Assembly: GCF_900129855.1 (NCBI RefSeq)
Contig: NZ_LT670819.1
Span: 2,232,001-2,296,000, forward strand
Origin: Streptomyces sp. 3214.6
GTDB lineage: Bacteria > Actinomycetota > Actinomycetes > Streptomycetales > Streptomycetaceae
DNA: 64,000 nt
Reading direction: 5' to 3'
Positions 16,219 to 25,233 of the stretch are shown piece by piece; position 1 is the first letter of the stretch, and every line of letters begins with the position of its first letter. The notes below the pieces were generated by a model. It saw only the letters and a list, made by a program, of their open reading frames with translations, did no database searches and had not been told where the DNA came from. Made by a program: the position numbers and the translations under genes.

Positions 16219-18315
16219 TCACTCCTCCCAGACGGCCGCCGCCGTGCGGTCGTCGGAGTAACCCTTCACCCTCACCCGGGTGTCGGCGAGGAAGGCGGCG
16301 AGCCCGGGCGGAGTGCGACCCGACCAGCGTCCCGTCAGGTACGCGGACAGTTCCGGCTCGCCGCGCAGCGGTTCGGCCAGGCCGCCGGTGCACATCAGGA
16401 GCGTGTCACCCGGGCGGGCTACGGAGGCACGGAAGCGGAAGGGATCGCGGGGCGGCTCGGGGGCCGGGTCGTAGGGGTTCGGCGGGGTCGTGATGCCGAG
16501 GTCCATGGTGAGGCGGTCGCCCTCGGGCGTCTCGGCCGGCAGGGACCCGAACCCGACGACCGGCTCCCCGGCGACCTCGCCCACCTGCGGCTCGATGTCT
16601 TGCCACACGCCGCCGCGCAGCCGGAACAGTCCGCCGGAGCCGACACCGAAGAAGACGCGCGTGCGGCAGTCGGGGTCGGCGGGCAGGAGCAGACAGCGCA
16701 GGGTGGCCGCGTACTCCTCCGGTGCCAGGCCTTGTTCCGCGGCGCTGGCGCGGAGCCGGCCGAGGCTGCGGTCGGTGAGCCGGTGCAGGCCGGACTTCAG
16801 GTCGCCACGCCGGGCCGCCCTTATGTCCTCGGCGAGCCGGACGTGACTGCGGCCCACGGCCCGTCCGATCCACCGGCACGCCTCGGCGGCCGCCCGGTGG
16901 GCTCCCGGGGTCGCCCGGGCGCCGGTCGCCATCGCGACGAGGATCAGCGCATGCTCGCCCGCGCCGAAACGGGCGGTGAGCAGTGAGTCACGGCGCGGCT
17001 CGCCCCGGTACCGCGCTGAGTCCCCCCGCACGGAAACGGCCCGCAACGCCCAGGCCCCGTACCGGGCCCCGTCCAGCACGGTGTCGGCGACGAGATCGTC
17101 CAACTCGTCCGGGTCAGCGAGCGGGAGGGCGGTGGGCTCGGCGTCGTAGGTGGGCGGCCCGGAACCGACGTAGTCCTTTTGAGGGTCGGGAGCACCCTCA
17201 GGTGCCGGTGAAGGCGCCGGAGATGCTGGAGATGCCGGGGAGTTGGGGGCGTGCGCCGGGAGTGGAGCGAGAGGGGCTGCCGTGCCGCTGGCGGAGACGG
17301 TGGGGGCCGAGGGCGCGGTTGGGACGGTAGGGGCGGTCGGAGGTGGCGGCGCGTGGGCCGGAATGGGCGGCAGCGCGGGCGGGGGCGGCGGCACAGTTGG
17401 CGCGGCTGGTGCGGTGGACGGCGCAGGTGGGGAGGGCGGTGCCGGGGGTGCGAAGGGGGCGGACGGTGTCTCCGCCGGCGTAGGGCCGTCGGGCTTGGAG
17501 GATGCGGGACCGTGGGGCGCCCGCTCGTCGAATCCGGGCGGCAGCGGGCCGGGCAGGAAGTTCGCGGGACCTGGAGGTGTGGCCGAGGGCGGTTCCCAGG
17601 GAGCGCGGTACCGCTCGGGGGGACGGGTGCCCGGAGCGGCCTCGACCCCGCGTGCGCCGACGTCGGCGCCTTGACCGGCGGCCGAAGAGGCGTTCGGATC
17701 AGCGGCCCAGCCGACGCCTCGGCCCGCGTGGCGGCCGACGTCCCGACCGGTGCCGCGGCCCGCATCGTCCCGGGCGTCACGCTCATCGGCGAGCCCGCTG
17801 TCGGGGTACCGGGCGGCGTCGGAGTCGGCCATGTGGCCGCGCCGGGGCGGCGGAACAGTGGCCTCCGGTGAGGGCGGCGGCCCTGTCGGCGTCCCGACCT
17901 GCGAGGCCCACCAATCGGTCCGGCCGCGAGGACCGGGCCGCTCGGCCCGTGGTGCCGGCACCGAGCCGACGGGACCCGAAGGGTCGGCGCCGTCCACGCC
18001 GTCCACGTGTTCCAAGTCGTCCGAGTCGTCCGAGTGTTCCGCGTGGTCCGAGTCGTCCGCGTGGTCCGCGAGGTGCGTCTCGTCGTCCGCACCGCTCGCC
18101 GGGGCGCGCGGGCCCGCCGCAGTCCCCGTGCCGGCCGTCGCACCCTCGGAGTGCGCCGCCGTACCCGCGGAGCGGACCGCTCCGGAGGCCGAGGCGAAGC
18201 GGTCGTCCAGGGAGTCGGCGGCGGGCGTGGGCCCCGTGTCCTCGGCGAAGTCGTCGTACAACTGCCCCCACCAGTCGTCCTCGTGACCGGTGGACCTTCC
18301 CCCCTGCTGGCTCAT
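16219..18315 (-). CDS. PP2C-family protein phosphatase with long disordered N-terminus
   Basis: The 698-residue protein starts MSQQGGRSTGHEDDWWGQLYD. The first 370 residues are low complexity, first acidic (DDETHLADHADDSDHAEHSD), then Pro/Ala-rich. The C-terminal 310 residues form a PP2C-like fold: YGAWALRAVSVRGDSARYRG, RRDSLLTARFGAGEHALILV, PGDTLLMCTGGLAEPL and a final GYSDDRTAAAVWEE with the DD metal ligand pair. The usual N-terminal RxxNED metal motif is replaced by RGDSARYRGEPRRDS, so activity may differ from canonical phosphatases. The fold suggests Ser/Thr protein dephosphorylation in the cytoplasm. The gene is divergent from a LuxR-type regulator. Confidence 0.85.
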   Translation of the reverse strand: MSQQGGRSTGHEDDWWGQLYDDFAEDTGPTPAADSLDDRFASASGAVRSAGTAAHSEGATAGTGTAAGPRAPASGADDETHLADHADDSDHAEHSDDSDDLEHVDGVDGADPSGPVGSVPAPRAERPGPRGRTDWWASQVGTPTGPPPSPEATVPPPRRGHMADSDAARYPDSGLADERDARDDAGRGTGRDVGRHAGRGVGWAADPNASSAAGQGADVGARGVEAAPGTRPPERYRAPWEPPSATPPGPANFLPGPLPPGFDERAPHGPASSKPDGPTPAETPSAPFAPPAPPSPPAPSTAPAAPTVPPPPPALPPIPAHAPPPPTAPTVPTAPSAPTVSASGTAAPLAPLPAHAPNSPASPASPAPSPAPEGAPDPQKDYVGSGPPTYDAEPTALPLADPDELDDLVADTVLDGARYGAWALRAVSVRGDSARYRGEPRRDSLLTARFGAGEHALILVAMATGARATPGAHRAAAEACRWIGRAVGRSHVRLAEDIRAARRGDLKSGLHRLTDRSLGRLRASAAEQGLAPEEYAATLRCLLLPADPDCRTRVFFGVGSGGLFRLRGGVWQDIEPQVGEVAGEPVVGFGSLPAETPEGDRLTMDLGITTPPNPYDPAPEPPRDPFRFRASVARPGDTLLMCTGGLAEPLRGEPELSAYLTGRWSGRTPPGLAAFLADTRVRVKGYSDDRTAAAVWEE

Positions 18316-18583
18316 GCCCCCAATTGTCCACCGCACGGGCCGTATGAAAACGGGGCATCCGGAAAATGCTTCACCGCACGGGTGTCGAACAGTATGTCGA
18401 GCGACGTCCGGAACAGCAGTGCGACGGAAGTGCTTCCTGAGGCGACAGAGGTCGCCGGGCGGTTCCACCCCCACCGGCGGTACGGCGATGATGTGCGGCG
18501 GCGGGTTTACGCCGTGGCTGTTTCCCGCCACGCACCGGACACGACGTGGGCGGGCGGGACATCGGATGGAGGGACGACACCCG

Positions 18584-19444
18584 ATGCTGGGAGCGACAGG
18601 GCTCGACGACACGCACGAGTCGGCGTACCGGGCGCTGGTGTCGGTGGGCGCCGCCGACGTGCCCGATCTCGCGCGCCGGCTGCCCCTCGGCGAGCACGAC
18701 ACGGAACGCGCGCTGCGTCGGCTGGAACGGCACGGCCTCGCCGAGGAGTACCAGGCCGCCGCGGCCGAGCCGGCGGTGCACGAACTGGTCGAGGTCGTGA
18801 CGGGCGCCGCCGCCGTCGCCCAGCGTTTCCTGCAGATCCAGCTCGGGGCGAGCGAGGAGGTGTGCGCGCTGGTCACCGGCACCCCGGTGACCGTGACCGG
18901 CGGCGAGAACGACGCGGAGGAACGAGCCGCCGCCCGCGGGGTGCGCTACCGCGCCGTACTGGAGCGGGCGGTGTTCGACCAGCCGCACGGCATGGCGGAG
19001 CTGACCGCCGCACTGGGCCGGGACGAGCAGGTCCGGGTGGTGGATGAGGTGCCGACGCAGCTGGTCGTCGCCGACCGTTCACTCGCCCTGGTGCCGCTGA
19101 CGGGACGTTCGGCGGAGCCCGCCGCGTTGGTGGTGCAGGCCGGCGGGCTGTTGGAGCTGCTGTGCGGCCTGTTCGAGTCGGTGTGGCGGGAAGCTCTGCC
19201 CCTGCGCCTCGGTACAGCCGGTGTCGTCGAGCAGGCGCCGGCCGCTCCCGACGCGGTCGACCTGGAGATCCTGTCCCTGCTGCTGGCCGGGATGACCGAC
19301 GCGAGCGTGGCCAAGCAACTCGACCTGGGGCTGCGCACCGTGCAGCGCCGGGTGAAGGGACTGATGGAGCTGGCCGGGGTGACGACCCGGCTGCAGCTGG
19401 GCTGGCACGCGTACGAGCGCGGCTGGGTGACGCGAGACCGGTGA
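18584..19444 (+). CDS. TrmB/LuxR-type transcriptional regulator
   Basis: The 286-residue protein starts at ATG 18584 (GGAGGGA 10 bases upstream). An N-terminal winged-helix TrmB-like segment (about 10-65: YRALVSVGAADVPDLARRLP) precedes a central effector-like region. The C-terminal LuxR helix-turn-helix is LSLLLAGMTDASVAKQLDLG with LRTVQRRVKGLMELAGV (about 225-275). Streptomyces has many such regulators, often tied to differentiation or secondary metabolism. The target is unknown. The 268 bp upstream, shared with the PP2C gene, must hold both promoters; no clear repeat was seen there. Confidence 0.86.
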   Translation: MLGATGLDDTHESAYRALVSVGAADVPDLARRLPLGEHDTERALRRLERHGLAEEYQAAAAEPAVHELVEVVTGAAAVAQRFLQIQLGASEEVCALVTGTPVTVTGGENDAEERAAARGVRYRAVLERAVFDQPHGMAELTAALGRDEQVRVVDEVPTQLVVADRSLALVPLTGRSAEPAALVVQAGGLLELLCGLFESVWREALPLRLGTAGVVEQAPAAPDAVDLEILSLLLAGMTDASVAKQLDLGLRTVQRRVKGLMELAGVTTRLQLGWHAYERGWVTRDR

Positions 19445-19491
19445 GCCCGCCTTGACCTGCGTCTTCTTCTCGATTCGGGCACCCTGAGCAG

Positions 19492-19974
19492 ATGGGAGTG
19501 TGGGAACTCCTGCTGGTCGGACTGGTCATTCTGCTCGGCCTGTGCGGAGTGCTGGTGCCCGGTGTACCGGGATCGTGGCTGGTGTGGGCCGCGGTCCTGT
19601 GGTGGGCACTGGAGGACCCGCAGCCGGTCGCCTGGGCCGTGCTGATGGGAGCCACGCTGGCGCTGTTCCTGTCCCACGTGGTGCGCTGGGCCCTGCCGCC
19701 CCGTCGGCTGCGCGCGAGCGGCGCGACACCCCGGATGGCGGTGTACGCGGGACTCGGCGCGTTCCTCGGCTTCTTCCTGCTTCCCGTGCTCGGCGCGATC
19801 CCCGGATTCATGGGCGGCATCTACCTCTGCGAACGGCTCCGCCTGGGCCGCCACGGCGAGGCACGGGCGGCCCTGCGCACCGCGATGCGCTCCGGCGGCT
19901 CCAGCATCCTCGCCGAGCTGTTCACCTGTCTGCTCATCATGGGCGCGTGGCTGGGTACGGTGCTGTGGGGATGA
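19492..19974 (+). CDS. DUF456 family membrane protein
   Basis: The 160-residue protein has about four membrane segments: LLLVGLVILLGLCGVLVPGV, VWAAVLWWALEDP, AVLMGATLALFLSHVVRWAL and AVYAGLGAFLGFFLLPVLGA. It includes the Gly-rich VLVPGVPGSWLVW and IPGFMGGIYLCERLR typical of DUF456. Function is unknown across the family. It lies 47 bp after the LuxR-type regulator on the same strand and may be co-transcribed. No ribosome site precedes ATG 19492. Confidence 0.85.
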   Translation: MGVWELLLVGLVILLGLCGVLVPGVPGSWLVWAAVLWWALEDPQPVAWAVLMGATLALFLSHVVRWALPPRRLRASGATPRMAVYAGLGAFLGFFLLPVLGAIPGFMGGIYLCERLRLGRHGEARAALRTAMRSGGSSILAELFTCLLIMGAWLGTVLWG

Positions 19975-19992
19975 AGCACCACCAGGGTGGCC

Positions 19993-20502
19993 CTAGACCG
20001 GTGCCGGGAAGGAACCCTCCAGCGTGAGCAGCCGAACCTTGCGCTCCAGTCCGCCCGCGTATCCCGTCAGCGAGCCGTCGGCGCCGATCACCCGATGGCA
20101 GGGCCGCAGGATCAGCAGCGGATTCGCCCCGATCGCTCCGCCGACCGCTCGTACGGCCATCCGCGAGGCACCGACGCGGGCGGCGATCTCGCCGTACGTC
20201 GTGGTCGCCCCGTAGGGGACGGAGTCGAGGGCGGCCCACACCCGCTCACGGAACTCGGTGCCGTCGCCACGCAGGGGAAGCCGGAACTCCTTCAGTTCGG
20301 CGGCGAAGTAGGCGGCGAGTTGTTCCCCGGCGGAGCGGAACGGCCCGGGGTCGTGCCGCCAGCCGTCCTGGACCGTCCGCCCGCCCTTCTGTCCGGGCAC
20401 GGAGAGGGACGTCAGCACGCCGGACGGGTCGGCGGTGAGGAGCAGGGGGCCGAGCGGGCTGTCCACGCTGGTGTAGTACGTCAGGTCGGTCGGGGTGTTC
20501 AT
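19993..20502 (-). CDS. ogt: Methylated-DNA--protein-cysteine S-methyltransferase
   Basis: The 169-residue suicide repair protein removes O6-alkyl from guanine (and O4-alkyl from thymine). The active-site motif PCHRV lies at about 134-138 with the acceptor Cys at 135, preceded by AIGANPLLIL. The RVGASRMAVRAVGGAIG helix-turn-helix used for minor-groove binding is present. The start overlaps the stop of the Ada-AlkA gene by 4 bp, so the two repair genes form an operon. Confidence 0.95.
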   Translation of the reverse strand: MNTPTDLTYYTSVDSPLGPLLLTADPSGVLTSLSVPGQKGGRTVQDGWRHDPGPFRSAGEQLAAYFAAELKEFRLPLRGDGTEFRERVWAALDSVPYGATTTYGEIAARVGASRMAVRAVGGAIGANPLLILRPCHRVIGADGSLTGYAGGLERKVRLLTLEGSFPAPV

Positions 20503-21944
20503 CGTTCCTCCGCGGCGCGCAGGTGGTGCAGGGCGTAGGTGCGCCAGGGGCGCCAGCTGTCGGGCACGTCCGCGCCGGGCGGCGCGACGTCGGGATCGCC
20601 GAGAGCGCGGGCGCGGATCGCCGCCACCGTACGGGCGTCCAGGCCGGGCAGCGCGAGCAGCGCCTCCTGGGCGTCGTCCCGGTCGATGCCCGGGTCGAGG
20701 CGTACGGTGCCGTCCGCGAGGGCGGCGGCGAGAGCGCCGAGGGGCCCGCCGACATCGGATCCGGTCGGGGACTCGGCCCCGGATCCGGACTCATGTTTGA
20801 CTCCGGAGTCGGCGTCGGCGTCGGCCAGGACGGCCGGTTCGGGGAAGAGGTGGGTGAGGGTTCCGCAGGGTGCGTCGAGGACCTTGCCGTAGGCGCGGAC
20901 CAGGCGTTCCGCTGCCGTCCGCCCCACCAGCGCCCGTACGGCGTACTCCTCGGGGTCGGCGGCCCCCGGCGCGCGTAGTCCGGGCCGGGCGGCGACCAGC
21001 GGAGCGAGCCGTGGATCGGCGCCGAGCCTGTCGTCCACGGCGAACGGGTCGGCGTCGAGGTCGAACAGCCGCCGCAGCCGCTGGACGGCGGTGGTGAGGT
21101 CGCGCAGGTCGGTGAGGTGCAGCCGGGCGTCGAGCCAGCCGCCGGGATGGACGGCCGTGGCCTGGCCGGTGTCGCCCGGCCGCTCGTCCACGGCGACGAT
21201 CCCGGTGCCGTAGGGCAGCCGCAGCGTACGACGGTACGTGCGTGCGCCGAGCGGCCCGCTCACCTCCTCCACGCCGGCCACGGCCTCTCGTTCCAGCAGG
21301 TCGAACACGGTGCCCGCGTGATACGGGCCGCGGTGGGCGAGCCGCAGCGGGATCCCTGCGGACGGGGTGGCGCTGCGGCGACTCGCGCGGACGGTGGCCC
21401 GCAGCTCGGTCGGGGTGGCCGCGTACACGGCCCGGACGGTGTCGTTGAACTGCCGCACGCTGGCGAACCCGGACGCGAAGGCGATCTCGGTGACCGGCAG
21501 GCCGGTCGTCTGCAGCAGGACCCGCGCGGTGTGGGCGCGCTGCGCCCGGGCGAGGGCGACCGGACCCGCGCCGAGTTCGGCGGTGAGCTGGCGCTGTACC
21601 TGGCGGGAGCTGTAGCCGAGTCGGTCGGCCAGCCCGGTGACGCCCTCGCGGTCGACGACGCCGTCGCCGATCAGCCGCATGGCGCGGCCTACGACGTCGG
21701 CGCGCACGTTCCAGTCGGCCGATCCGGGGACAGCGTCCGGGCGGCACCGCCGGCAGGCCCGGAAGCCGGAGCCCTGCGCGGCGGCGGCCGTCGCGAAGAA
21801 ACGCACGTTGTGGCGTTTCGGTGTCACGGCGGGGCAGCTGGGCCTGCAGTAGATGCCGGTCGTCTCGACGGCGAAGAAGAACTCGCCGTCGAACCGGGCG
21901 TCCCTGCTGCGGACCGCCTCGTAGCGGGTTTCCTGGTCCGTCAT
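20499..21944 (-). CDS. Ada-type regulator fused to AlkA-like 3-methyladenine glycosylase
   Basis: The protein has 481 residues. Residues 1-80 form the Ada methylphosphotriester-accepting zinc domain with C33, C37, C64 and C67 (IYCRPSCPAV, FRACRRCRPD). Residues about 85-190 are an AraC-type helix-turn-helix (LADRLGYSSRQVQRQL, GFASVRQFNDTVRAVY). The rest is an AlkA N-terminal domain and HhH-GPD glycosylase. The hairpin that normally reads PGIGPWTA is PGLDARTV here (433-440), and the region expected to hold the catalytic Asp reads GDPDVAPPGAD (about 449-459), so the glycosylase half may be impaired. It presumably senses methyl damage and activates itself and the downstream ogt. The same fusion occurs in other actinobacteria. 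Confidence 0.92.
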   Translation of the reverse strand: MTDQETRYEAVRSRDARFDGEFFFAVETTGIYCRPSCPAVTPKRHNVRFFATAAAAQGSGFRACRRCRPDAVPGSADWNVRADVVGRAMRLIGDGVVDREGVTGLADRLGYSSRQVQRQLTAELGAGPVALARAQRAHTARVLLQTTGLPVTEIAFASGFASVRQFNDTVRAVYAATPTELRATVRASRRSATPSAGIPLRLAHRGPYHAGTVFDLLEREAVAGVEEVSGPLGARTYRRTLRLPYGTGIVAVDERPGDTGQATAVHPGGWLDARLHLTDLRDLTTAVQRLRRLFDLDADPFAVDDRLGADPRLAPLVAARPGLRAPGAADPEEYAVRALVGRTAAERLVRAYGKVLDAPCGTLTHLFPEPAVLADADADSGVKHESGSGAESPTGSDVGGPLGALAAALADGTVRLDPGIDRDDAQEALLALPGLDARTVAAIRARALGDPDVAPPGADVPDSWRPWRTYALHHLRAAEER

Positions 21945-22046
21945 GGGTTCCAGTCTTAGCCCACGACGGAAACCGTGCTAGCGGAAATCGGACGTGACGT
22001 TACGGCGGCGCAGGCCAGTAACCGGACACGTGCACGCCTAGCTGGT

Positions 22047-23219
22047 TCAGCGAGGCGGAGCAGGTCGCCATGACGCCCGCCCGCGTTTCGCCTCCCACGC
22101 CGCCCGGCCCTCGGCCTGCTTGCGCTTCCAGTCCTGGCGGACGTCGGCACGCCTGCGGGCGTCGGACTTGGCGACGATCCACTGGTTCTCCCGGACGAGC
22201 TTGCGATAGCTCTCCAGGCGTCGCAGGGGCAGCTCCCCGTCGTCGACGGCCGCCCGCACCGCGCACCCCGGCTCGACCTCGTGGGTGCAGTCGTGGAACC
22301 GGCAGCCCCGGGCGAACTCCTCGATCTCCGAGAAGACCTGGCCCACCCCGCCGCCCGCGTCCCAGAGGCCGACGCCGCGCAGCCCGGGCGTGTCGATGAG
22401 GACGCCTCCGCCGGGCAGCGGCAGCAGGTTACGCGTGGTGGTGGTGTGCCGCCCCTTGCCGTCCATGTCGCGGGTGGCCTGAACGTCCATCACGTCCTCG
22501 CCGACGAGCGCGTTCGCGAGCGTCGACTTGCCCGCTCCGGACGCCCCGAGCAGCACGGAGGTGCCCCGGCCGAGGAGTGCGGCGAGTTCCTCGACGCCCT
22601 CGCCGTCGCGGGCGCGGACGGTGAGCACGGGCACGCCGGGCGCACTGGTCTCCACGTCCTTCACGAAGTAGGAGAGCGCGACCGGGTCGGGCACCAGGTC
22701 GGCCTTGGTGAGCACGACGACGGGCTGCGCGCCGGACTCCCAGGCCAGGGCCAGGAACCGCTCGACTCGACCGAGGTCCAGTTCGACGGCCAGGGACATC
22801 GCGACGACGGCGTGGTCGACGTTGGCCGCGAGGATCTGCCCCTCGGACCGCTTGGAAGAGGTGGAACGCACGAAGGCGGTTCGGCGGGGCAGGAGTGTCC
22901 GCACATACCGGGGGTCGCTGCCGTCGGGATCGACGGCGACCCAGTCCCCCGTGCACACGACCTTCATCGGGTCACGGGGAACGACGAACTCGGTGTCGGC
23001 GCGGACCGTGCCGGTCGGGGTGACGACGTCGCACAGTCCGCGGTCGACCCGTACGACACGGCCGGGCACGAGGCCCTGCTCGGCATGCGGAGCGAACTCT
23101 GCTTCCCAGCCCTCGTCCCAGCCGATGGAAGTGAGGGGGCGCGACGAACCCGAAGGACGAGAAGAAGGAGAAGAAGGAGAAGAAGGAGAAGGTGAGGGAG
23201 AAGGAGAAGAGAGAGTCAA
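22047..23219 (-). CDS. rsgA: Ribosome small-subunit-dependent GTPase A
   Basis: The 390-residue protein is a circularly permuted GTPase that checks late 30S subunit maturation. After a Ser/Pro-rich lead (residues 1-30), an OB fold is followed by G4 (VVLTKADL), G1 (LLGASGAGKSTLANAL) and G3 (IDTPGLRGVGL). The zinc-binding tail has C..H..C ligands (RGCRFHDCTHEVEPGCAV). The start is TTG 23219, supported by GAAGGG 6 bases upstream; no ATG or GTG fits. The lead is encoded by a purine-only tract on the plus strand. Confidence 0.95.
   Translation of the reverse strand: MTLSSPSPSPSPSSPSSPSSRPSGSSRPLTSIGWDEGWEAEFAPHAEQGLVPGRVVRVDRGLCDVVTPTGTVRADTEFVVPRDPMKVVCTGDWVAVDPDGSDPRYVRTLLPRRTAFVRSTSSKRSEGQILAANVDHAVVAMSLAVELDLGRVERFLALAWESGAQPVVVLTKADLVPDPVALSYFVKDVETSAPGVPVLTVRARDGEGVEELAALLGRGTSVLLGASGAGKSTLANALVGEDVMDVQATRDMDGKGRHTTTTRNLLPLPGGGVLIDTPGLRGVGLWDAGGGVGQVFSEIEEFARGCRFHDCTHEVEPGCAVRAAVDDGELPLRRLESYRKLVRENQWIVAKSDARRRADVRQDWKRKQAEGRAAWEAKRGRASWRPAPPR
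23159..23215. repeat. Polypurine tract inside the start of rsgA
   Basis: Fifty-six of 57 bases on the plus strand are A or G (single T at 23192), built of GAAGAAGGA-type units. It encodes the Ser/Pro lead of RsgA on the other strand. Such mirror-like tracts can form triplex DNA and slip in replication. Confidence 0.7.
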
Positions 23220-23285
23220 GGGAAACCCTTCACAGGGCGGCCCCGGCCACGCGCACTCGCGATGGGGTGTGCGACGTGAGAAAGG

Positions 23286-23357
23286 TCAGCCGGAGGCCAC
23301 GGAGGTGGAGTGGATGATCTTCTGGTTGCGGGCAACGGCCCTCGCGAAGACAGTCAT
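23286..23357 (-). CDS. Possible 23-residue peptide upstream of rsgA
   Basis: ATG 23357 has GGGAGG 8 bases upstream and encodes MTVFARAVARNQKIIHSTSV ending ASG, then TGA at 23286. It lies 66 bp upstream of rsgA on the same strand, so it could be a leader peptide or small protein. It has no signal peptide and is basic. Confidence rests only on the ribosome site and position. Confidence 0.35.
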   Translation of the reverse strand: MTVFARAVARNQKIIHSTSVASG

Positions 23358-23487
23358 CGGTCACACCTCCCGTTTCTCACTCGGCCGACCACGGCAGCCG
23401 ACGGCTGCCGTGTGAAGCGATCCTCACCTTAGATGCGGCCCGCATCCCGGTGCCACCTGTTTTCCATCCCGAATCAGTGACGGTACG

Positions 23488-24987
23488 TCAGGACGCCGTG
23501 CATGGCTTCCCGTTGAGGGCGAACGCGTACGGGGCGCTGTTCTTGTCGTGCCAGGAGGCGAGGAAGCCGAAGCTGAGGGTGCCGTTGGCCGCGACGGACC
23601 GGTTGTAGTCCGCCGCGGTCGCGGTGACCCGGGAGCCGTTCTGGGCGAGGCTCGCGTCCCACATCTGGTCGACCCGCTGGCCGTCGCGGAAGGACCAGGC
23701 CACCCGCCAGTCGTCGAGGGTGGCGGAGGTCGTGACGGTGACGGTGGCCTGGAAGCCGTCCGGCCACTGGTTGACGAGGTCGTAGCGGACCTCGCAGGCC
23801 GCCTTGTCCGCACTCCCCCCGGCGCCCGCGCCGGTACCGGCGGTGGCCGAGGAGGTGCCCTGGGGCTCCGGGTCGGGCCTGCCGGTGTCGTCGCCGTCCG
23901 TCGCCGACGCCGTACTGCCGGCGGGCGGCTTGGGGGCGGACGAGGACGGCGGGGCGGAGGTGTCGGGCGTGGCGGACGGCAGGGAGGGGCCGGGTCCGGC
24001 CACCGGGCTGCTGTCCGTGGGCCCGCCCTGGGCAACGCTGTCACCGCCGCTGTCGCCGGGCATCATCGACACGGCGAGCGCCAGCCCGGAGACGAGGACG
24101 GCGGCGACGAGAAGCGCGTTGCGCCGCACGCGCGCCCTGCCGGCAGCGGCCCGTACGGCCGCGCCCTCGGGGTCGGGTGTCTCGGGGCGCCCGGGGCCGA
24201 GGCGCACCTCGGAGGCGCGGCGGCGGCGCTCCAGGTAGGCGAGGCCGCCCCAACCGATGACGCCCTGGGCGAGCGCCGCGGGCAGCCCGCCGCCGTGCAG
24301 CCGCAGACAGGCCGCGGCTTCGGCGCATTCGACGCAGGTGGCGAGGTGCCGGGAGAGGTCCGGCGGCGTGTCGGCCGCGGGCGAGCGGGTGACCGCGTCC
24401 AGGAGCCGGACGTAACTGCGGCACTCCGCGTCCATCGGCGTGTCGAGGTGGTTGCGGTGGCAGCGGTCCCGGAACAGGCCGCGGACCTGGTTCAGCTCCT
24501 CCACCGCGGCGGTCGGGTCCAGGCCCTGCCGGCGGACCACGGCGTGCAGCGGAAGCGCCTCCACCTCCGCCAGCCACAGCAGGGCGGCGTCCGCTTCCTG
24601 CATGTCCCGCAGGCCGCGTAGGGCGATGGGACGGCTCAGGGGCGGTCCGACGTACCGCGCCGCCTTGCCGGAGTTCAGCCACAGGCGCAGGTCCGGGTCG
24701 AGTTTGTGGCCGTGGCCCTGGGCCTCCCAGTGGGCCGCCGTGGCACGTACGGCGGTCAGCAGCAGGGGGATCCGGGGCAGCCGGGACGAGCGTCGGCCGG
24801 CGCCTCGCGCGGTCCCGTCCTCGGCGGCGCGGGCCTCGCGTATGCCCAGCGCGAACGCCTCACGGGCCAACTGGTTCGCCGCGGTCGAGCCGGACGTGCA
24901 CAGGTCGGCGTACGACAGGACGGCGTCCCAGCACTCGGAGAACAGCGCGGCCTCGGCGGCGTCCTTCGGGGTCGGCAGGTCGGGCAT
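23488..24987 (-). CDS. Membrane protein with cytoplasmic sigma-like/zinc-finger part and extracellular CBM2
   Basis: The protein has 499 residues. Residues 1-200 are helical and resemble a sigma-70-like/anti-sigma cytoplasmic part. HLATCVECAEAAACLRLHGG (about 219-238) looks like an anti-sigma zinc-finger (HxxxCxxC). One membrane helix, LLVAAVLVSGLALAVSMMPG, lies at about 292-311. A Ser/Pro/Thr stalk leads to a C-terminal family 2 carbohydrate-binding module (397-499) with bracketing cysteines 398 and 496 and tryptophans at 408, 427, 443 and 478. No catalytic domain is present. The topology places the cellulose/chitin-binding module outside and the regulatory part inside. A polysaccharide-sensing role is inferred by analogy with RsgI-type anti-sigma factors. 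Confidence 0.85.
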   Translation of the reverse strand: MPDLPTPKDAAEAALFSECWDAVLSYADLCTSGSTAANQLAREAFALGIREARAAEDGTARGAGRRSSRLPRIPLLLTAVRATAAHWEAQGHGHKLDPDLRLWLNSGKAARYVGPPLSRPIALRGLRDMQEADAALLWLAEVEALPLHAVVRRQGLDPTAAVEELNQVRGLFRDRCHRNHLDTPMDAECRSYVRLLDAVTRSPAADTPPDLSRHLATCVECAEAAACLRLHGGGLPAALAQGVIGWGGLAYLERRRRASEVRLGPGRPETPDPEGAAVRAAAGRARVRRNALLVAAVLVSGLALAVSMMPGDSGGDSVAQGGPTDSSPVAGPGPSLPSATPDTSAPPSSSAPKPPAGSTASATDGDDTGRPDPEPQGTSSATAGTGAGAGGSADKAACEVRYDLVNQWPDGFQATVTVTTSATLDDWRVAWSFRDGQRVDQMWDASLAQNGSRVTATAADYNRSVAANGTLSFGFLASWHDKNSAPYAFALNGKPCTAS

Positions 24988-25233
24988 GGGTCTCCTGCAT
25001 CCACAAGCGAGGTCAACTCACCATGACGGCAATGGAGTTGGGGGGAACCTCGCGGCAGAGGCAGAGCTTTTCACGTTTCCAACACAACTGACAAGCGCCC
25101 TGTTCAGATGTCATGTCAGGACACCAGGACAGGACAGCAGAGGGCGGCCGCGCCCGTTACTCCGACCTGTTGTACGGACGCGAACCGCCGTGTGCTCAAT
25201 GCCGGCGCCAAGTTTCGACACCGATTTCGGGGA

